Positions 26,776 through 34,707 of a stretch of DNA of 64,000 nucleotides are shown in pieces. This DNA is from Mesorhizobium neociceri (lineage in GTDB: Bacteria; Pseudomonadota; Alphaproteobacteria; Rhizobiales; Rhizobiaceae): NCBI RefSeq assembly GCF_013520985.1, contig NZ_JACDTY010000014.1, positions 122,327 to 186,326 on the forward strand, given 5' to 3'. The position numbers and the translations under genes are program-made. The notes below the pieces were generated by a model that was given only the letters and a program-made list of their open reading frames with translations, was not told the DNA's origin and ran no database searches. Every line of letters starts with the position of its first letter. Positions within the stretch are counted from its first letter, which is position 1.

Positions 26776-28097
26776 TTACGAGTGTCGTCCCTCTGGAGCT
26801 TCGATAAGGTATCAAACATGCCGTTTAAACAAACGTCGAGATCGAATGAATAAGCGGCACTTCCCATAATTACCATTGTGTTCCGGTTCTCTTCGCGAGG
26901 GTCGAAGGTAACGACTGGCTTTCCCATCTCTATTGCAAGGCCAATCTCGACCAGTGTTCCTGGATCCCGTTCGATCGGTATCGCAAAAACTGCTGCACAT
27001 TCTCGGAGCAACTGAACATCATTAAAGTAGTAGGACGAGAGGGACTCGACGGGTGCTTCGCGGTCGGCTTCTCCGTTCTCCTTGACTGGCCTTCTAACTC
27101 GGAAATTATGGTATTCGAGCGCCGCAACTGCAGCGCTGATCTCTTTGTGATCTTTGTATGAGAAATCTGGTGCGGCTAGGTAAATCTGCAGACCCGGACG
27201 CGCATGCCACGGTAAAGTGACGCCGCCTAATTCGCGAACGACCTCAACTGGCATCCGGAGTTCTCGCTTGACGTCGCGTTGAAGATCGTCCGGCCATGTA
27301 GTCTGAGAATAGACCGTCGCAACTTGCATGCCCCGCCAAGCAGCGTCCCTGGCGCTGCCGTCGAAACTACCAAATACTGCGGTGAAGACGTCTCCAACAC
27401 CCACCGAGTTCGTCGTGACGTCTAGTGTAGCGGTAATATACTCGATACGATCGGTTCCGAGGTCGAATAGCCTACTGCCTCCGCGGTTCTCTTTCAGGAG
27501 CAGATGCTTTGCTCCAACGCTCTTAGCCAAATCTAATAACGGAGTGATTTCGCTCGATGCAAGCTTTGCGAACAAGTCTGAGGATGTCGAGATTACTATA
27601 GAGTCGATACGACCCGTAAGCGAGCTGAGAGTGTCCGCGCCATCTACATCGTAGGCGGCATCAATCGTGACGCGAGCACCTGGCCTGAGTTGATTGATCA
27701 CACCTTCCAAATCGTAGCTTCCTGGGAAGATGACGATGGTGTCGAACCGCTTCAAATCGATGTGGTCGCCGCTTAGAACAATTTTTCTCTCGCCACGCAG
27801 GATGTCTTCGTACCCTTGGTGCCCTACCTCTCTTACGTCAGCAATTGCGATTACGTTGGGTGCACCGGTTACCTCCCCGAGGAGGACAAAATCCCGACAC
27901 CCGTGCTGGGTCAGGTAATTCTGCGCTTGTTCGACCAGGTACGCCGGGCAGAATGCCCCGACGGCGTAGTCTTGGCCACTAGCCCACAAGCCTCGTGCTG
28001 CATGTACGACGCCGCCAAGTCGCACCTTTGCGTCGGTGGCGCGCGTCGGCATTGTGAAGTCAACCGTGACCTCACCGATCAGTATGGTCCCTGGCAT
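26772..28097 (-). CDS. PfkB kinase / nucleoside deoxyribosyltransferase fusion
   Basis: 441 residues in two parts. Residues about 1-285 resemble a PfkB-family (ribokinase-type) sugar or nucleoside kinase: TILIGEVTVDF at the start, RLGGVVHAARGL, and the anion-hole/catalytic motif NSVGVGDVF with Asp236. Residues about 303-425 resemble nucleoside 2-deoxyribosyltransferases: LQIYLAAPDF, then NDVQLLRECAAVFAI and DPGTLVEIGLAIEMGKPV with the candidate catalytic Glu384. The start codon directly abuts the stop of the Gly/Ser-rich gene, and the stop overlaps the QueC-like start. The combination suggests making, breaking or phosphorylating a nucleoside. The exact reaction is unknown. Confidence 0.72.
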   Translation of the reverse strand: MPGTILIGEVTVDFTMPTRATDAKVRLGGVVHAARGLWASGQDYAVGAFCPAYLVEQAQNYLTQHGCRDFVLLGEVTGAPNVIAIADVREVGHQGYEDILRGERKIVLSGDHIDLKRFDTIVIFPGSYDLEGVINQLRPGARVTIDAAYDVDGADTLSSLTGRIDSIVISTSSDLFAKLASSEITPLLDLAKSVGAKHLLLKENRGGSRLFDLGTDRIEYITATLDVTTNSVGVGDVFTAVFGSFDGSARDAAWRGMQVATVYSQTTWPDDLQRDVKRELRMPVEVVRELGGVTLPWHARPGLQIYLAAPDFSYKDHKEISAAVAALEYHNFRVRRPVKENGEADREAPVESLSSYYFNDVQLLRECAAVFAIPIERDPGTLVEIGLAIEMGKPVVTFDPREENRNTMVIMGSAAYSFDLDVCLNGMFDTLSKLQRDDTRK

Positions 28098-28469
28098 CTA
28101 GCCGGCCACAAAATCGGCTTGTACTTGAGGATTGGTACCGTTTGAGGATGCGGTCACGATACCCGTATATGTGAAGCCGTCCTGCAGACAACGTGCAAGA
28201 TAGTTGAACCGCGTGGGTAGCGATCCAACCGACTCCGTACCTGAAACAGCTACCACCCGACCCCTGACTTCAACCGTAAGCGGGGTGCCAACCGCAGGTG
28301 CGGAGCCGTGATTCACGTAGTAGTCGTGGCTTGCTACATCTTCGAGGCTCGCGGTGAATGCTTCACCGCACTTATCTGAGCCACTGGAACCGCCGGACGA
28401 TCCACTGCCGGACTCCGTTTTTGGTTTGCCAGAATAGTCGCTAAGGTGCCCTGATCCACTGCTGCCCAT
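28098..28469 (-). CDS. Small Gly/Ser-rich protein, first gene of defence-like operon
   Basis: 123 residues. The start is the ATG at 28469, because GGAGG lies 5 bases before it; a GTG four codons upstream is not supported. The protein begins MGSSGSGHLSDYSGK, has a Gly/Ser run to about residue 32, and then a compact folded part (about 34-123) with Cys34, Cys94 and beta-rich segments (LTVEVRGRVVAVSG; YTGIVTASSNG). No known domain is recognised. Removal of Met would leave Gly as N-terminus, as in small partner proteins of QueC-like defence enzymes such as QatB, from memory. That it is the target of the QueC-like enzyme is a hypothesis. Confidence 0.7.
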   Translation of the reverse strand: MGSSGSGHLSDYSGKPKTESGSGSSGGSSGSDKCGEAFTASLEDVASHDYYVNHGSAPAVGTPLTVEVRGRVVAVSGTESVGSLPTRFNYLARCLQDGFTYTGIVTASSNGTNPQVQADFVAG

Positions 28470-28796
28470 CAATCCCTCCACAAGTTTTGCAATAGACTAC
28501 CTTCAGCGAACCACCCTTATCAAGTATTAATTCCGATAATACACACCATTATTTTCGATGAAGTTGCCCGGCACCGGCCATCCTCGCATTTGCGAGGTGC
28601 TCGCAATCTTATTGCATTGTTGTCGGTATGCGTCGGCAAAACCTCGATCGCTAAGCTCGTTTTTAGACGGCTTTCGGACTTTTATTTTCATAATTAGCGT
28701 CCATGCCTCGTCATCCCTATCCTGTCATATCGCAGCGCGCCGAGCTTTCATTTGTGGGCCACAACTACTATGCACTTCCCAGAACCCTGGGAGTCA
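28470..28796. promoter_or_regulatory. Divergent control region of the accessory island
   Basis: 327 bases without a credible gene separate the leftward four-gene operon from the rightward dGTPase/nucleotidyltransferase pair. The part near 28500-28560 is A+T rich (the 60 bases at 28501 contain 22 G or C by hand count), unlike the flanking chromosome, and is a likely home for promoters in both directions. No confident -35/-10 pair or operator could be chosen. Confidence 0.5.
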
Positions 28797-30215
28797 ATGA
28801 TGAACCTGATCTGGTCAGCGCGCCGCCTTCGCGTGAAAGATTCATCAGACGGAGATCCGCGCGGCTGGAGATCGTCCTTCCAGCAGGACTATGATCGTCT
28901 TCTTTTCTCCACGCCCGTCCGGCGGCTAGCAGACAAGACGCAAGTCTGGCCGATGGATGACAACGATGGGGTCCGCACCCGGCTCACGCATTCGCACGAA
29001 GTGGCGAACTTGGCGCGGTCGATAGGCGCGCGGATTGCAGGTGAAAGAACGGACATTTTCGGCGCGGATTTGCATGATGTCGTTGAGCCAATTCTGTCTT
29101 CGATCGGCCTTGCACATGATCTCGGCAATCCTCCGTTTGGGCATCAGGGTGAGGCCGCCATCGGTAATTGGTTCAAGGCCCGAGAGGAGTGGATTTTTGA
29201 CAACCGCAGCCCCGAACAGGGATCGAAGAAGCTCGACAAGGAAAAGGTTGTAGAAGCCTTGCACAACGAGTTCCTCAAGTTCGACGGAAACCCGCAAGGA
29301 CTTCGATTGGTAACCAGGCTGCAGACCCACGTAGACCGCGTCGGACTTGATCTGACCGCAGGTACGCTAGCGGCACTCCTCAAGTATCCGGTCAGCGCTG
29401 GGAACCTCGACGAGACCCACGCGTCCAACAAGAAGTTGGGATACTTCGAGTCCGAGAGGGACATCGTTCGAGACGTGAGGGCGAAGACCGGGCTCTCGGA
29501 GGGGCAGAGGCATCCGCTTACCTGGATTATGGAGGCCTGCGATGACATCGCTTACAGCATCCTCGACGTAGATGACGTCATGAAGAAGAAGATCATATCG
29601 CCTGACGACGTTCTGACGATCCTCATGCACGATAACAGGAGCAGCGGGTCTCGGGCGGTTGCCGAAGCGGACATCCGATTCAAGAAGGTCCACAATGGTG
29701 GTCGTGATGCTGACGTCGCCCGAGACATTAAGATCGGCTATCTTCGGGCCTTCCTCATCGAGGAACTAATTCAAGGCGCAAGCACTGCCTTCCTCGACGC
29801 GTCCGAAGCGATTTTCGCGTTCAGGCATGAGAAGCCGCTGATGGATGCGATACCTCTTTGCGAAGCGCTGAAGGACGTTGCTAAAAAGCATGCGTTTAGC
29901 AACCCTGCGGTCTTGAAGGTGGAAGCCATCGGCGCTTCCGCTCTTGACGGCTTGATGTCGTTCTTCTGGCGCGCCATATCTGAGAGGAAGGACTTCCTGG
30001 ATATTTCGTCTCGGCGCACGAGCGCGGTAGCGAAATACGGCTGGTCCCTAATTAGCCCGAACTATATCGAGGAGGCATCCCGGCCGAATTATGATACAAT
30101 GGATTCGGCCGCCATCCGATACAGGGAGCTGAGGCTCCTAACAGACATGGTGTCGGGGATGACGGATTCCTTTGCGTTGAAGCTATGGACACAGGTAAGG
30201 CAAATACCCGGGTGA
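28797..30215 (+). CDS. dGTPase-like HD-domain dNTP triphosphohydrolase
   Basis: 472 residues from the ATG at 28797 (GGGAG 7 bases upstream; the next codon is also ATG). It opens as Dgt proteins do, NLIWSARRLR followed by FQQDYDRLLFSTPVRRLADKTQVWP, and the HD metal site is LTHSHEVANLAR ... GLAHDLGNPPFGHQGE. Dgt enzymes remove triphosphate from dGTP or other dNTPs, and dNTP depletion is a known anti-phage strategy. The gene overlaps the nucleotidyltransferase gene by 31 bases and is divergent from the QueC-like operon. G+C is lower than in the flanks. A housekeeping Dgt is the alternative reading. Confidence 0.85.
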   Translation: MMNLIWSARRLRVKDSSDGDPRGWRSSFQQDYDRLLFSTPVRRLADKTQVWPMDDNDGVRTRLTHSHEVANLARSIGARIAGERTDIFGADLHDVVEPILSSIGLAHDLGNPPFGHQGEAAIGNWFKAREEWIFDNRSPEQGSKKLDKEKVVEALHNEFLKFDGNPQGLRLVTRLQTHVDRVGLDLTAGTLAALLKYPVSAGNLDETHASNKKLGYFESERDIVRDVRAKTGLSEGQRHPLTWIMEACDDIAYSILDVDDVMKKKIISPDDVLTILMHDNRSSGSRAVAEADIRFKKVHNGGRDADVARDIKIGYLRAFLIEELIQGASTAFLDASEAIFAFRHEKPLMDAIPLCEALKDVAKKHAFSNPAVLKVEAIGASALDGLMSFFWRAISERKDFLDISSRRTSAVAKYGWSLISPNYIEEASRPNYDTMDSAAIRYRELRLLTDMVSGMTDSFALKLWTQVRQIPG

Positions 30216-30988
30216 AGGTCGCTACGGACAAGCGCGCTATCAAGCGGCGGATAGACGATTTCCTATGGAGGGAAGCGTCGGAACCCAACGTAAGACTGCG
30301 ACGCGTACTGACGAGGCTCTTCTTTCAGTTCGATCGTGTTGCCATCGTAGGCGGCATGGTCAGGGATTTTGCGCGCGCTGGGCGCCAAGCTTTCCACTCG
30401 GACGTCGACCTAGTGATCGAAGGCGATGTGGAAGCCGTAGCTAGATTCGCCCGACAACACAGAGCGGAACCCAACAAATATGGTGGCTTCTCGTTCTACG
30501 CCGAAGGCTGGAAGCTCGATTTCTGGGCGCTGGAAACGACTTGGGCTAGGAGAGCGGGGCACGCTAGCGTTCACAAACTCGAAGACATAGCCCACTGCAC
30601 CTTCTTCGACTGCGACGCGATCCTTTACGACCTGAAGGAGCGCAGGATTATATGCTCCGACAGTTATCTCGACCATCTGCGTAGCGGGCGGATTGAAATC
30701 AGCTTAGAGCCCAATCCGTCCGTCACGGGTAGTCTCTACCGAGCAGTCCGCCGTCTGCTGCTCTGGAACTTGGAACCGGGGCCCAAGCTCAAATCATTCA
30801 TCGAGCGCCATCTCACAGACCAAGGCTTTGACAGGCTCATTACGGAAGAGGGGCGAAAAGATGGGGATGGGCTGGTTACCTCATTCAGGGGAGCCGACGT
30901 GCTTCGTGACTGCCTTTCGAGGGAGGACGTAAGGAGGACGATTGCACATGGGCATCGGGCCATTGCAGTGTCAGGAACCTCCCATTGA
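30185..30988 (+). CDS. Nucleotidyltransferase, polyA-polymerase/CCA-head type
   Basis: 267 residues of the Pol-beta nucleotidyltransferase superfamily. The core has VAIVGGMVRDF (Gly56-Gly57), the metal pair HSDVDLVIEG (Asp73, Asp75) and a third acid in KLDFWALE (Asp112). The GG-x-VRD form is that of polyA-polymerase/CCA-adding head domains rather than the GS-type motif of CBASS cyclases. The usual RNA-binding domain of CCA enzymes is missing: the C-terminus is a short helical region. The start lies inside the dGTPase gene, 31 bases before its stop, so the two are probably translationally linked. Confidence 0.75.
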   Translation: MDTGKANTRVKVATDKRAIKRRIDDFLWREASEPNVRLRRVLTRLFFQFDRVAIVGGMVRDFARAGRQAFHSDVDLVIEGDVEAVARFARQHRAEPNKYGGFSFYAEGWKLDFWALETTWARRAGHASVHKLEDIAHCTFFDCDAILYDLKERRIICSDSYLDHLRSGRIEISLEPNPSVTGSLYRAVRRLLLWNLEPGPKLKSFIERHLTDQGFDRLITEEGRKDGDGLVTSFRGADVLRDCLSREDVRRTIAHGHRAIAVSGTSH

Positions 30989-31179
30989 ATAGCGGTACCT
31001 GATAGGAAGACGGTCTCACAAAGCCACGGCGGCAGTTCAACCGCGAGAGATTCGTTCGCGGCACTGCAGGCACAGGCCCTCTTTTCGGATCGAAGCCGCC
31101 AAGATAGTCGGGGTTGCCGACCGCCTAGGCCGCAATGCCCCAGGCGCACCCGGCTGCGCGCGCCAAACCGCAGGCTCAT

Positions 31180-31533
31180 TCACGGCGTGGTCGTGAACCC
31201 GCACTGCTTCTGTTCCATCTCGATCTGCTTGGTGATGGCGTTCTGGGCGTCCGTCACCGAGCCGCTGTTGACGGTCTTGTCCTTCAGCGGGCTGACGGCC
31301 GCGCAGAGGGCCTTGTTTGTTTTGGGGCAACGCTGGCCATGCCGAAGAACGGCAGCTTTGCGCCTCATGTCGGCCACAGAGGCGAACTTTGCCTCCGCCC
31401 GGAAGCAGACACTGCAATTGACCACGCTGAAGGTCGTGGTCGCGCCAGAGCCTGCAAAGGCGCAACTCGGTACACGAGGGCGAACATTCCGCTGCGGAAA
31501 CAACTTGAAGAAACGCTTCCCGACCCATAGCAT
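31180..31533 (-). pseudogene. Partial copy of the membrane-protein gene at 40711
   Basis: The last 44 codons (LCAAVSPLKDKTVNSGSV through KQIEMEQKQCGFTTTP) are nearly identical to the C-terminus of the protein encoded at 40711-41550, with two small in-frame deletions, and the DNA of that stretch is likewise conserved. The preceding codons (ATTTFSVVNCSVCF and a Cys/Arg-rich stretch) have no match there and the membrane helices are absent. It is either a decayed fusion or a small chimeric gene. No ribosome site was found. Confidence 0.45.
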
Positions 31534-31617
31534 GCCGCGCCATGGTGAAATCTGATCGGGAGGTCAGTGAGATCGGTCGGGTTTTTGAGCCAGTGCAAGG
31601 TAGGGAGGATATTAATT

Positions 31618-32175
31618 ATGGCTTCCGAAGTACAGGCAAACAACGGCGTTAACGTAGAGGCGCTGCTCGGCGCACGAGAAGCACTTACCAACGCCCCGGA
31701 GGCGGCGCAGTTCAAGTGGCGTGCGGCCTGCGAATGGAAGGATGGCACCCACAGCCACTCGTCGGTCGAGAGCTTCTACGGTCTCGGCGAAGATCAGCAT
31801 CGCAAGACCACCTTCACATTCGACGCAGACCATCCGGAGGTCTTCGCTTCCCAGGACAAGGGCGCCACGCCTGTCGAATACGTGCTGGTCGGACTGGCGA
31901 GTTGCCTGACCGCCGGCATCGCCGCGGTTGCCCAGAACCGGAACATCCAGTTGAAGTCGGTGAAGGCGACCATCGAAGGCGACATGGATATCGCCGGCAT
32001 ACTCGGCATCGACAGCGACGTGCGCAACGGCTTCAGCGGTATCACGGTGAAATACAACATCGACGCCGACGCCAAGCGCGAGGACATCGAGGCTATCGTC
32101 GCTCAGTCGCAGAAGCGGTCGGCGGTCTATGACATTGTCACCAATCCGACGAACGTCACGGTCGTGGTGAATTGA
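31618..32175 (+). CDS. OsmC-family protein
   Basis: 185 residues from the ATG at 31618 with GGGAGG upstream. OsmC/Ohr proteins are thiol peroxidases or related stress proteins. The conserved segment is FASQDKGATPVEYVLVGLASCLTAGI, with the redox Cys in LASCLT. The second resolving Cys of true OsmC/Ohr is not seen, so this belongs to the YhfA-like/OsmC-related group, whose activity is unclear. The flavoprotein gene follows after 58 bases on the same strand. Confidence 0.88.
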   Translation: MASEVQANNGVNVEALLGAREALTNAPEAAQFKWRAACEWKDGTHSHSSVESFYGLGEDQHRKTTFTFDADHPEVFASQDKGATPVEYVLVGLASCLTAGIAAVAQNRNIQLKSVKATIEGDMDIAGILGIDSDVRNGFSGITVKYNIDADAKREDIEAIVAQSQKRSAVYDIVTNPTNVTVVVN

Positions 32176-32233
32176 GAGGCACTTCGAGCCGTAGACTCTC
32201 CTGATAGAGGGCGCGATTAGTTCCGTCACCACA

Positions 32234-33463
32234 GTGATCGTCGGTGCAGGGCACGCGGGGCTCGCGATGAGCCGCTGCCTCGCGGAGCGCTCCATCGACC
32301 ATGTGCTGCTGGAGCGCGGCGAGATCGCCCATACGTGGCGCACCGAGCGATGGGATTCGCTGCGGCTGCTCACCCCGAACTGGCAGAGCCGGCTGCCGGG
32401 CTTCCGCTACGACGGCGACGACCCCGACGGCTACCGGACGATGCCTGAGGTGATCGACTTTCTCGGCAACTATGCCAAGGCGGTCTCGGCTCCGGTCAGG
32501 ACACATACGACCGTTACCTCGGTTCGCAGTGACGGAGCGGGATATCTCGTGCGCACCGATCGCGGCGAGTGGCGGTGTCGGACCGTCGTGCTGGCGTCGG
32601 GCGCGTGCAACATCGCGCGCCTGCCCGATTTCGCCGTCCGCGTGCCGCCGTCGGTCGCCATGCTGACGACGCAGTCCTACCGCAATCCGGGTCAGGTCGC
32701 CGACGGTGGTGTGCTGGTGGCGGGCGCGTCGGCCAGCGGCACCCAGATCGCACTGGAGCTGCAGCGTTCGGGGCGTCAAGTGACCCTGTCGGTGGGCGAG
32801 CACATAAGGGCGCCCCGCGTCTATCGCGGCAAGGACCTGGAATGGTGGATGGACGCTGCCGGCGTGCTCGACGAGCGCTACGACGAGGTAGACGACATCA
32901 GGCGGGCGCGACGGGTTCCCTCGCTGCAGCTTGCCGGCACGCCCGACCGCACCACCCTCGACCTAAATGCGCTGGTCGACCTCGGCGTCAGGCTCATCGG
33001 CCGTCTCGCTGGCATCACCGAAGACGGCAAGGCCCAGTTTGCCGGGTCGTTGCGCAACATGTGCGCGCTTTCCGATCTCAAGATGGCCCGGCTGCTCGAC
33101 CTCATCGACGAATGGGCGCGCGCCAACGGGCTGGACGCTACGGTCGGGCCGCCGGATCGCCTGCCGCCGACCCGTGTCGAGGAAAACCCGCCGCTCGGCC
33201 TCGATCTCGCCGGAGGTACGATCAGGACGATCATCTGGGCCACCGGCTACCGGCCGGACTACTCCTGGCTGGAGCTGCCGGTCCTCGACCGCAAGGGCCA
33301 CGTCCGCCACGACGGCGGTGTTGCGGAACATCCGGGCCTGTACCTGATGGGGATGCAGTTTCTGCGCCGCCGCAAGTCCGCGCTGATCGACGGTGCCGGC
33401 GACGACGCACGCGATCTCAGCGACCATCTGGCATCGTACCTCAGGCAAAATTCAATCGGCTAG
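32234..33463 (+). CDS. FAD/NAD(P)-dependent monooxygenase-like flavoprotein
   Basis: About 409 residues of the CzcO/flavin-monooxygenase-like group. FAD binding is by IVGAGHAGLAMSRCLAE at the very N-terminus, the NAD(P) site is VLVAGASASGTQIALEL in the middle, and a late IWATGYRPDYSW matches the ATG-like motif of the family. The start is given as the GTG at 32234; the reading frame stays open upstream (GAISSVTT), so a few more residues from an unusual start are possible. Probably co-transcribed with the OsmC gene. Substrate unknown. Confidence 0.87.
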   Translation: MIVGAGHAGLAMSRCLAERSIDHVLLERGEIAHTWRTERWDSLRLLTPNWQSRLPGFRYDGDDPDGYRTMPEVIDFLGNYAKAVSAPVRTHTTVTSVRSDGAGYLVRTDRGEWRCRTVVLASGACNIARLPDFAVRVPPSVAMLTTQSYRNPGQVADGGVLVAGASASGTQIALELQRSGRQVTLSVGEHIRAPRVYRGKDLEWWMDAAGVLDERYDEVDDIRRARRVPSLQLAGTPDRTTLDLNALVDLGVRLIGRLAGITEDGKAQFAGSLRNMCALSDLKMARLLDLIDEWARANGLDATVGPPDRLPPTRVEENPPLGLDLAGGTIRTIIWATGYRPDYSWLELPVLDRKGHVRHDGGVAEHPGLYLMGMQFLRRRKSALIDGAGDDARDLSDHLASYLRQNSIG

Positions 33464-33506
33464 CCGAGGCAGGCCCGTAGCAGTAGTTACACAAGATACC
33501 ATCGAT

Positions 33507-34397
33507 TCAGGGCAGCGGGATCGGCTGGTCGCTGAGTGTGCGCAAGTAGGCGATCAGGTTGACCCGTTCGGTGTCGTCCGGGACACCAGGCGTCTCCATC
33601 TTGACGCCCGGCGTGGTGAGCATGGGCGCGAAGAGATATCTGTTCAGATCCTCGTACGTCCATACACCCTCCCAGCCCAGCAAGGTGTCGGAGTAACGCA
33701 TATTTGCCATGGATGCCTTGTCGCGGCCGACGACGCTCCACAAGTTCGGTCCTATTTTGTTCCCGCCCTGTGGCTCGACGTTGTGGCAATTGGTACACCG
33801 GCCGGTGAAGTAGGTTCGGCCTTTCTCGACATCGGCAGAAGCCAACTTCATCGAGATTGGGGCTGGTGTTGGCAAGACGACGCCGTGCGACAAGAGATAG
33901 TCGGCAACTTCGCGTTGCCCCCTGCTTTTTGCCAGATGGAGGGGCGTCTTGCCGTCCATTGCCTTCGCATTCACGTCCGCGCCGGCCTCGACCAGTGCCT
34001 TCACGCAGTCGAAACAATCGAGAGTGACGGCGACATGAAGGGCGAATTCGCCGCCACGGTCGGAATTTGGATCTGCACCCCGCTCCAGCAACAGATTTAA
34101 CAGATCGATCTTGCCTGGCCCCACAGCCATCATCAGCGGGGGACCCAAAGTCGTCTGGGCGTTGACGTCGGCACCACGTTCTATGAGCAGTTTTGCCGCT
34201 TCGATATGGCCCATCCAGACCGCAAAGTAGAGCGGCGTTGCGGTCCCATCACTCTCATCTATGCCGGCGCCTGCATTGAGCGCCGCCGCGATCCCCGCGA
34301 CATCGCCGTTTATGGCGGCGTCGTGAATGTCGGCGGCATGCGACGCAATCGGGATGTGTGCAAGCAATAGTGGAATGAAGAGCAAGGGCATGCGCAT
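33507..34397 (-). CDS. Secreted ankyrin-repeat / cytochrome c fusion
   Basis: 296 residues with a Sec signal (about 1-21, ending SHAAD). Residues about 22-180 hold five ankyrin repeats (GTATPLYFAVWMGHIEAAKLL; GKTPLHLAKSRGQREVADYLL and others). Residues about 190-296 are a class I cytochrome c with the haem motif CTNCH, GGNKIGPNLWSVVGR and a Met ligand in GVKMETPGVPDD. It is thus a periplasmic electron carrier with a protein-binding solenoid. GGGAGA lies 8 bases before the ATG. It follows the methanethiol oxidase operon on the same strand after a 310-base gap, and may accept its electrons, which is inferred. Confidence 0.9.
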   Translation of the reverse strand: MRMPLLFIPLLLAHIPIASHAADIHDAAINGDVAGIAAALNAGAGIDESDGTATPLYFAVWMGHIEAAKLLIERGADVNAQTTLGPPLMMAVGPGKIDLLNLLLERGADPNSDRGGEFALHVAVTLDCFDCVKALVEAGADVNAKAMDGKTPLHLAKSRGQREVADYLLSHGVVLPTPAPISMKLASADVEKGRTYFTGRCTNCHNVEPQGGNKIGPNLWSVVGRDKASMANMRYSDTLLGWEGVWTYEDLNRYLFAPMLTTPGVKMETPGVPDDTERVNLIAYLRTLSDQPIPLP

Positions 34398-34707
34398 TTG
34401 GCATCTCCCAAGGCAAACGCAGCATGCGTCATGCTTTCAAGCCGGCAAAATATACCACGAATGCCTGATCGTAGCCACGCCTATCGATGGCTCAGGTGGC
34501 AGCCCTTGAAGAAATGAAAGTTTTCAGGAAGACCGGCCATGTCCTTACTGGCCCGTCTGGCAACGGGCTGTAAGGTCTCATCCGGGTCATGAGCGCATGT
34601 TGCGCCAGACGTCCTTGAGAACGAAAGTCGGGCTAGCAATGACCGGTTCAGGTCATACTCGGTCGACACGCCTTGCTGCGGCAACGCCGAATTCCGACAC
34701 ACTGCAG
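34398..34707. other. 310-base gap without a recognised gene
   Basis: Between the ankyrin-cytochrome gene and the CoA-binding gene, both leftward. A 76-codon minus-strand frame (34481-34711) has no recognisable motif or ribosome site. Nothing else was identified; it probably carries the promoter of the ankyrin-cytochrome gene. Confidence 0.4.

Noticed and set aside
28558..28800. 80-codon plus-strand frame in the divergent control region
   Set aside because: No ribosome site, irregular composition, and it overlaps the real start of the dGTPase-like gene.
25493..30988. A complete type IV CBASS or Qat operon
   Set aside because: QueC-like and OGG-like genes fit, but there is no CD-NTase, TGT-like, QatA or QatD gene. 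The nucleotidyltransferase at 30185 has the GG-x-VRD motif of CCA/polyA heads, not of CBASS cyclases.
32569..33480. 303-codon frame inside the flavoprotein gene
   Set aside because: Out-of-frame shadow with Arg/Ala/Gly-rich composition; the overlapping flavoprotein has both nucleotide-binding motifs.
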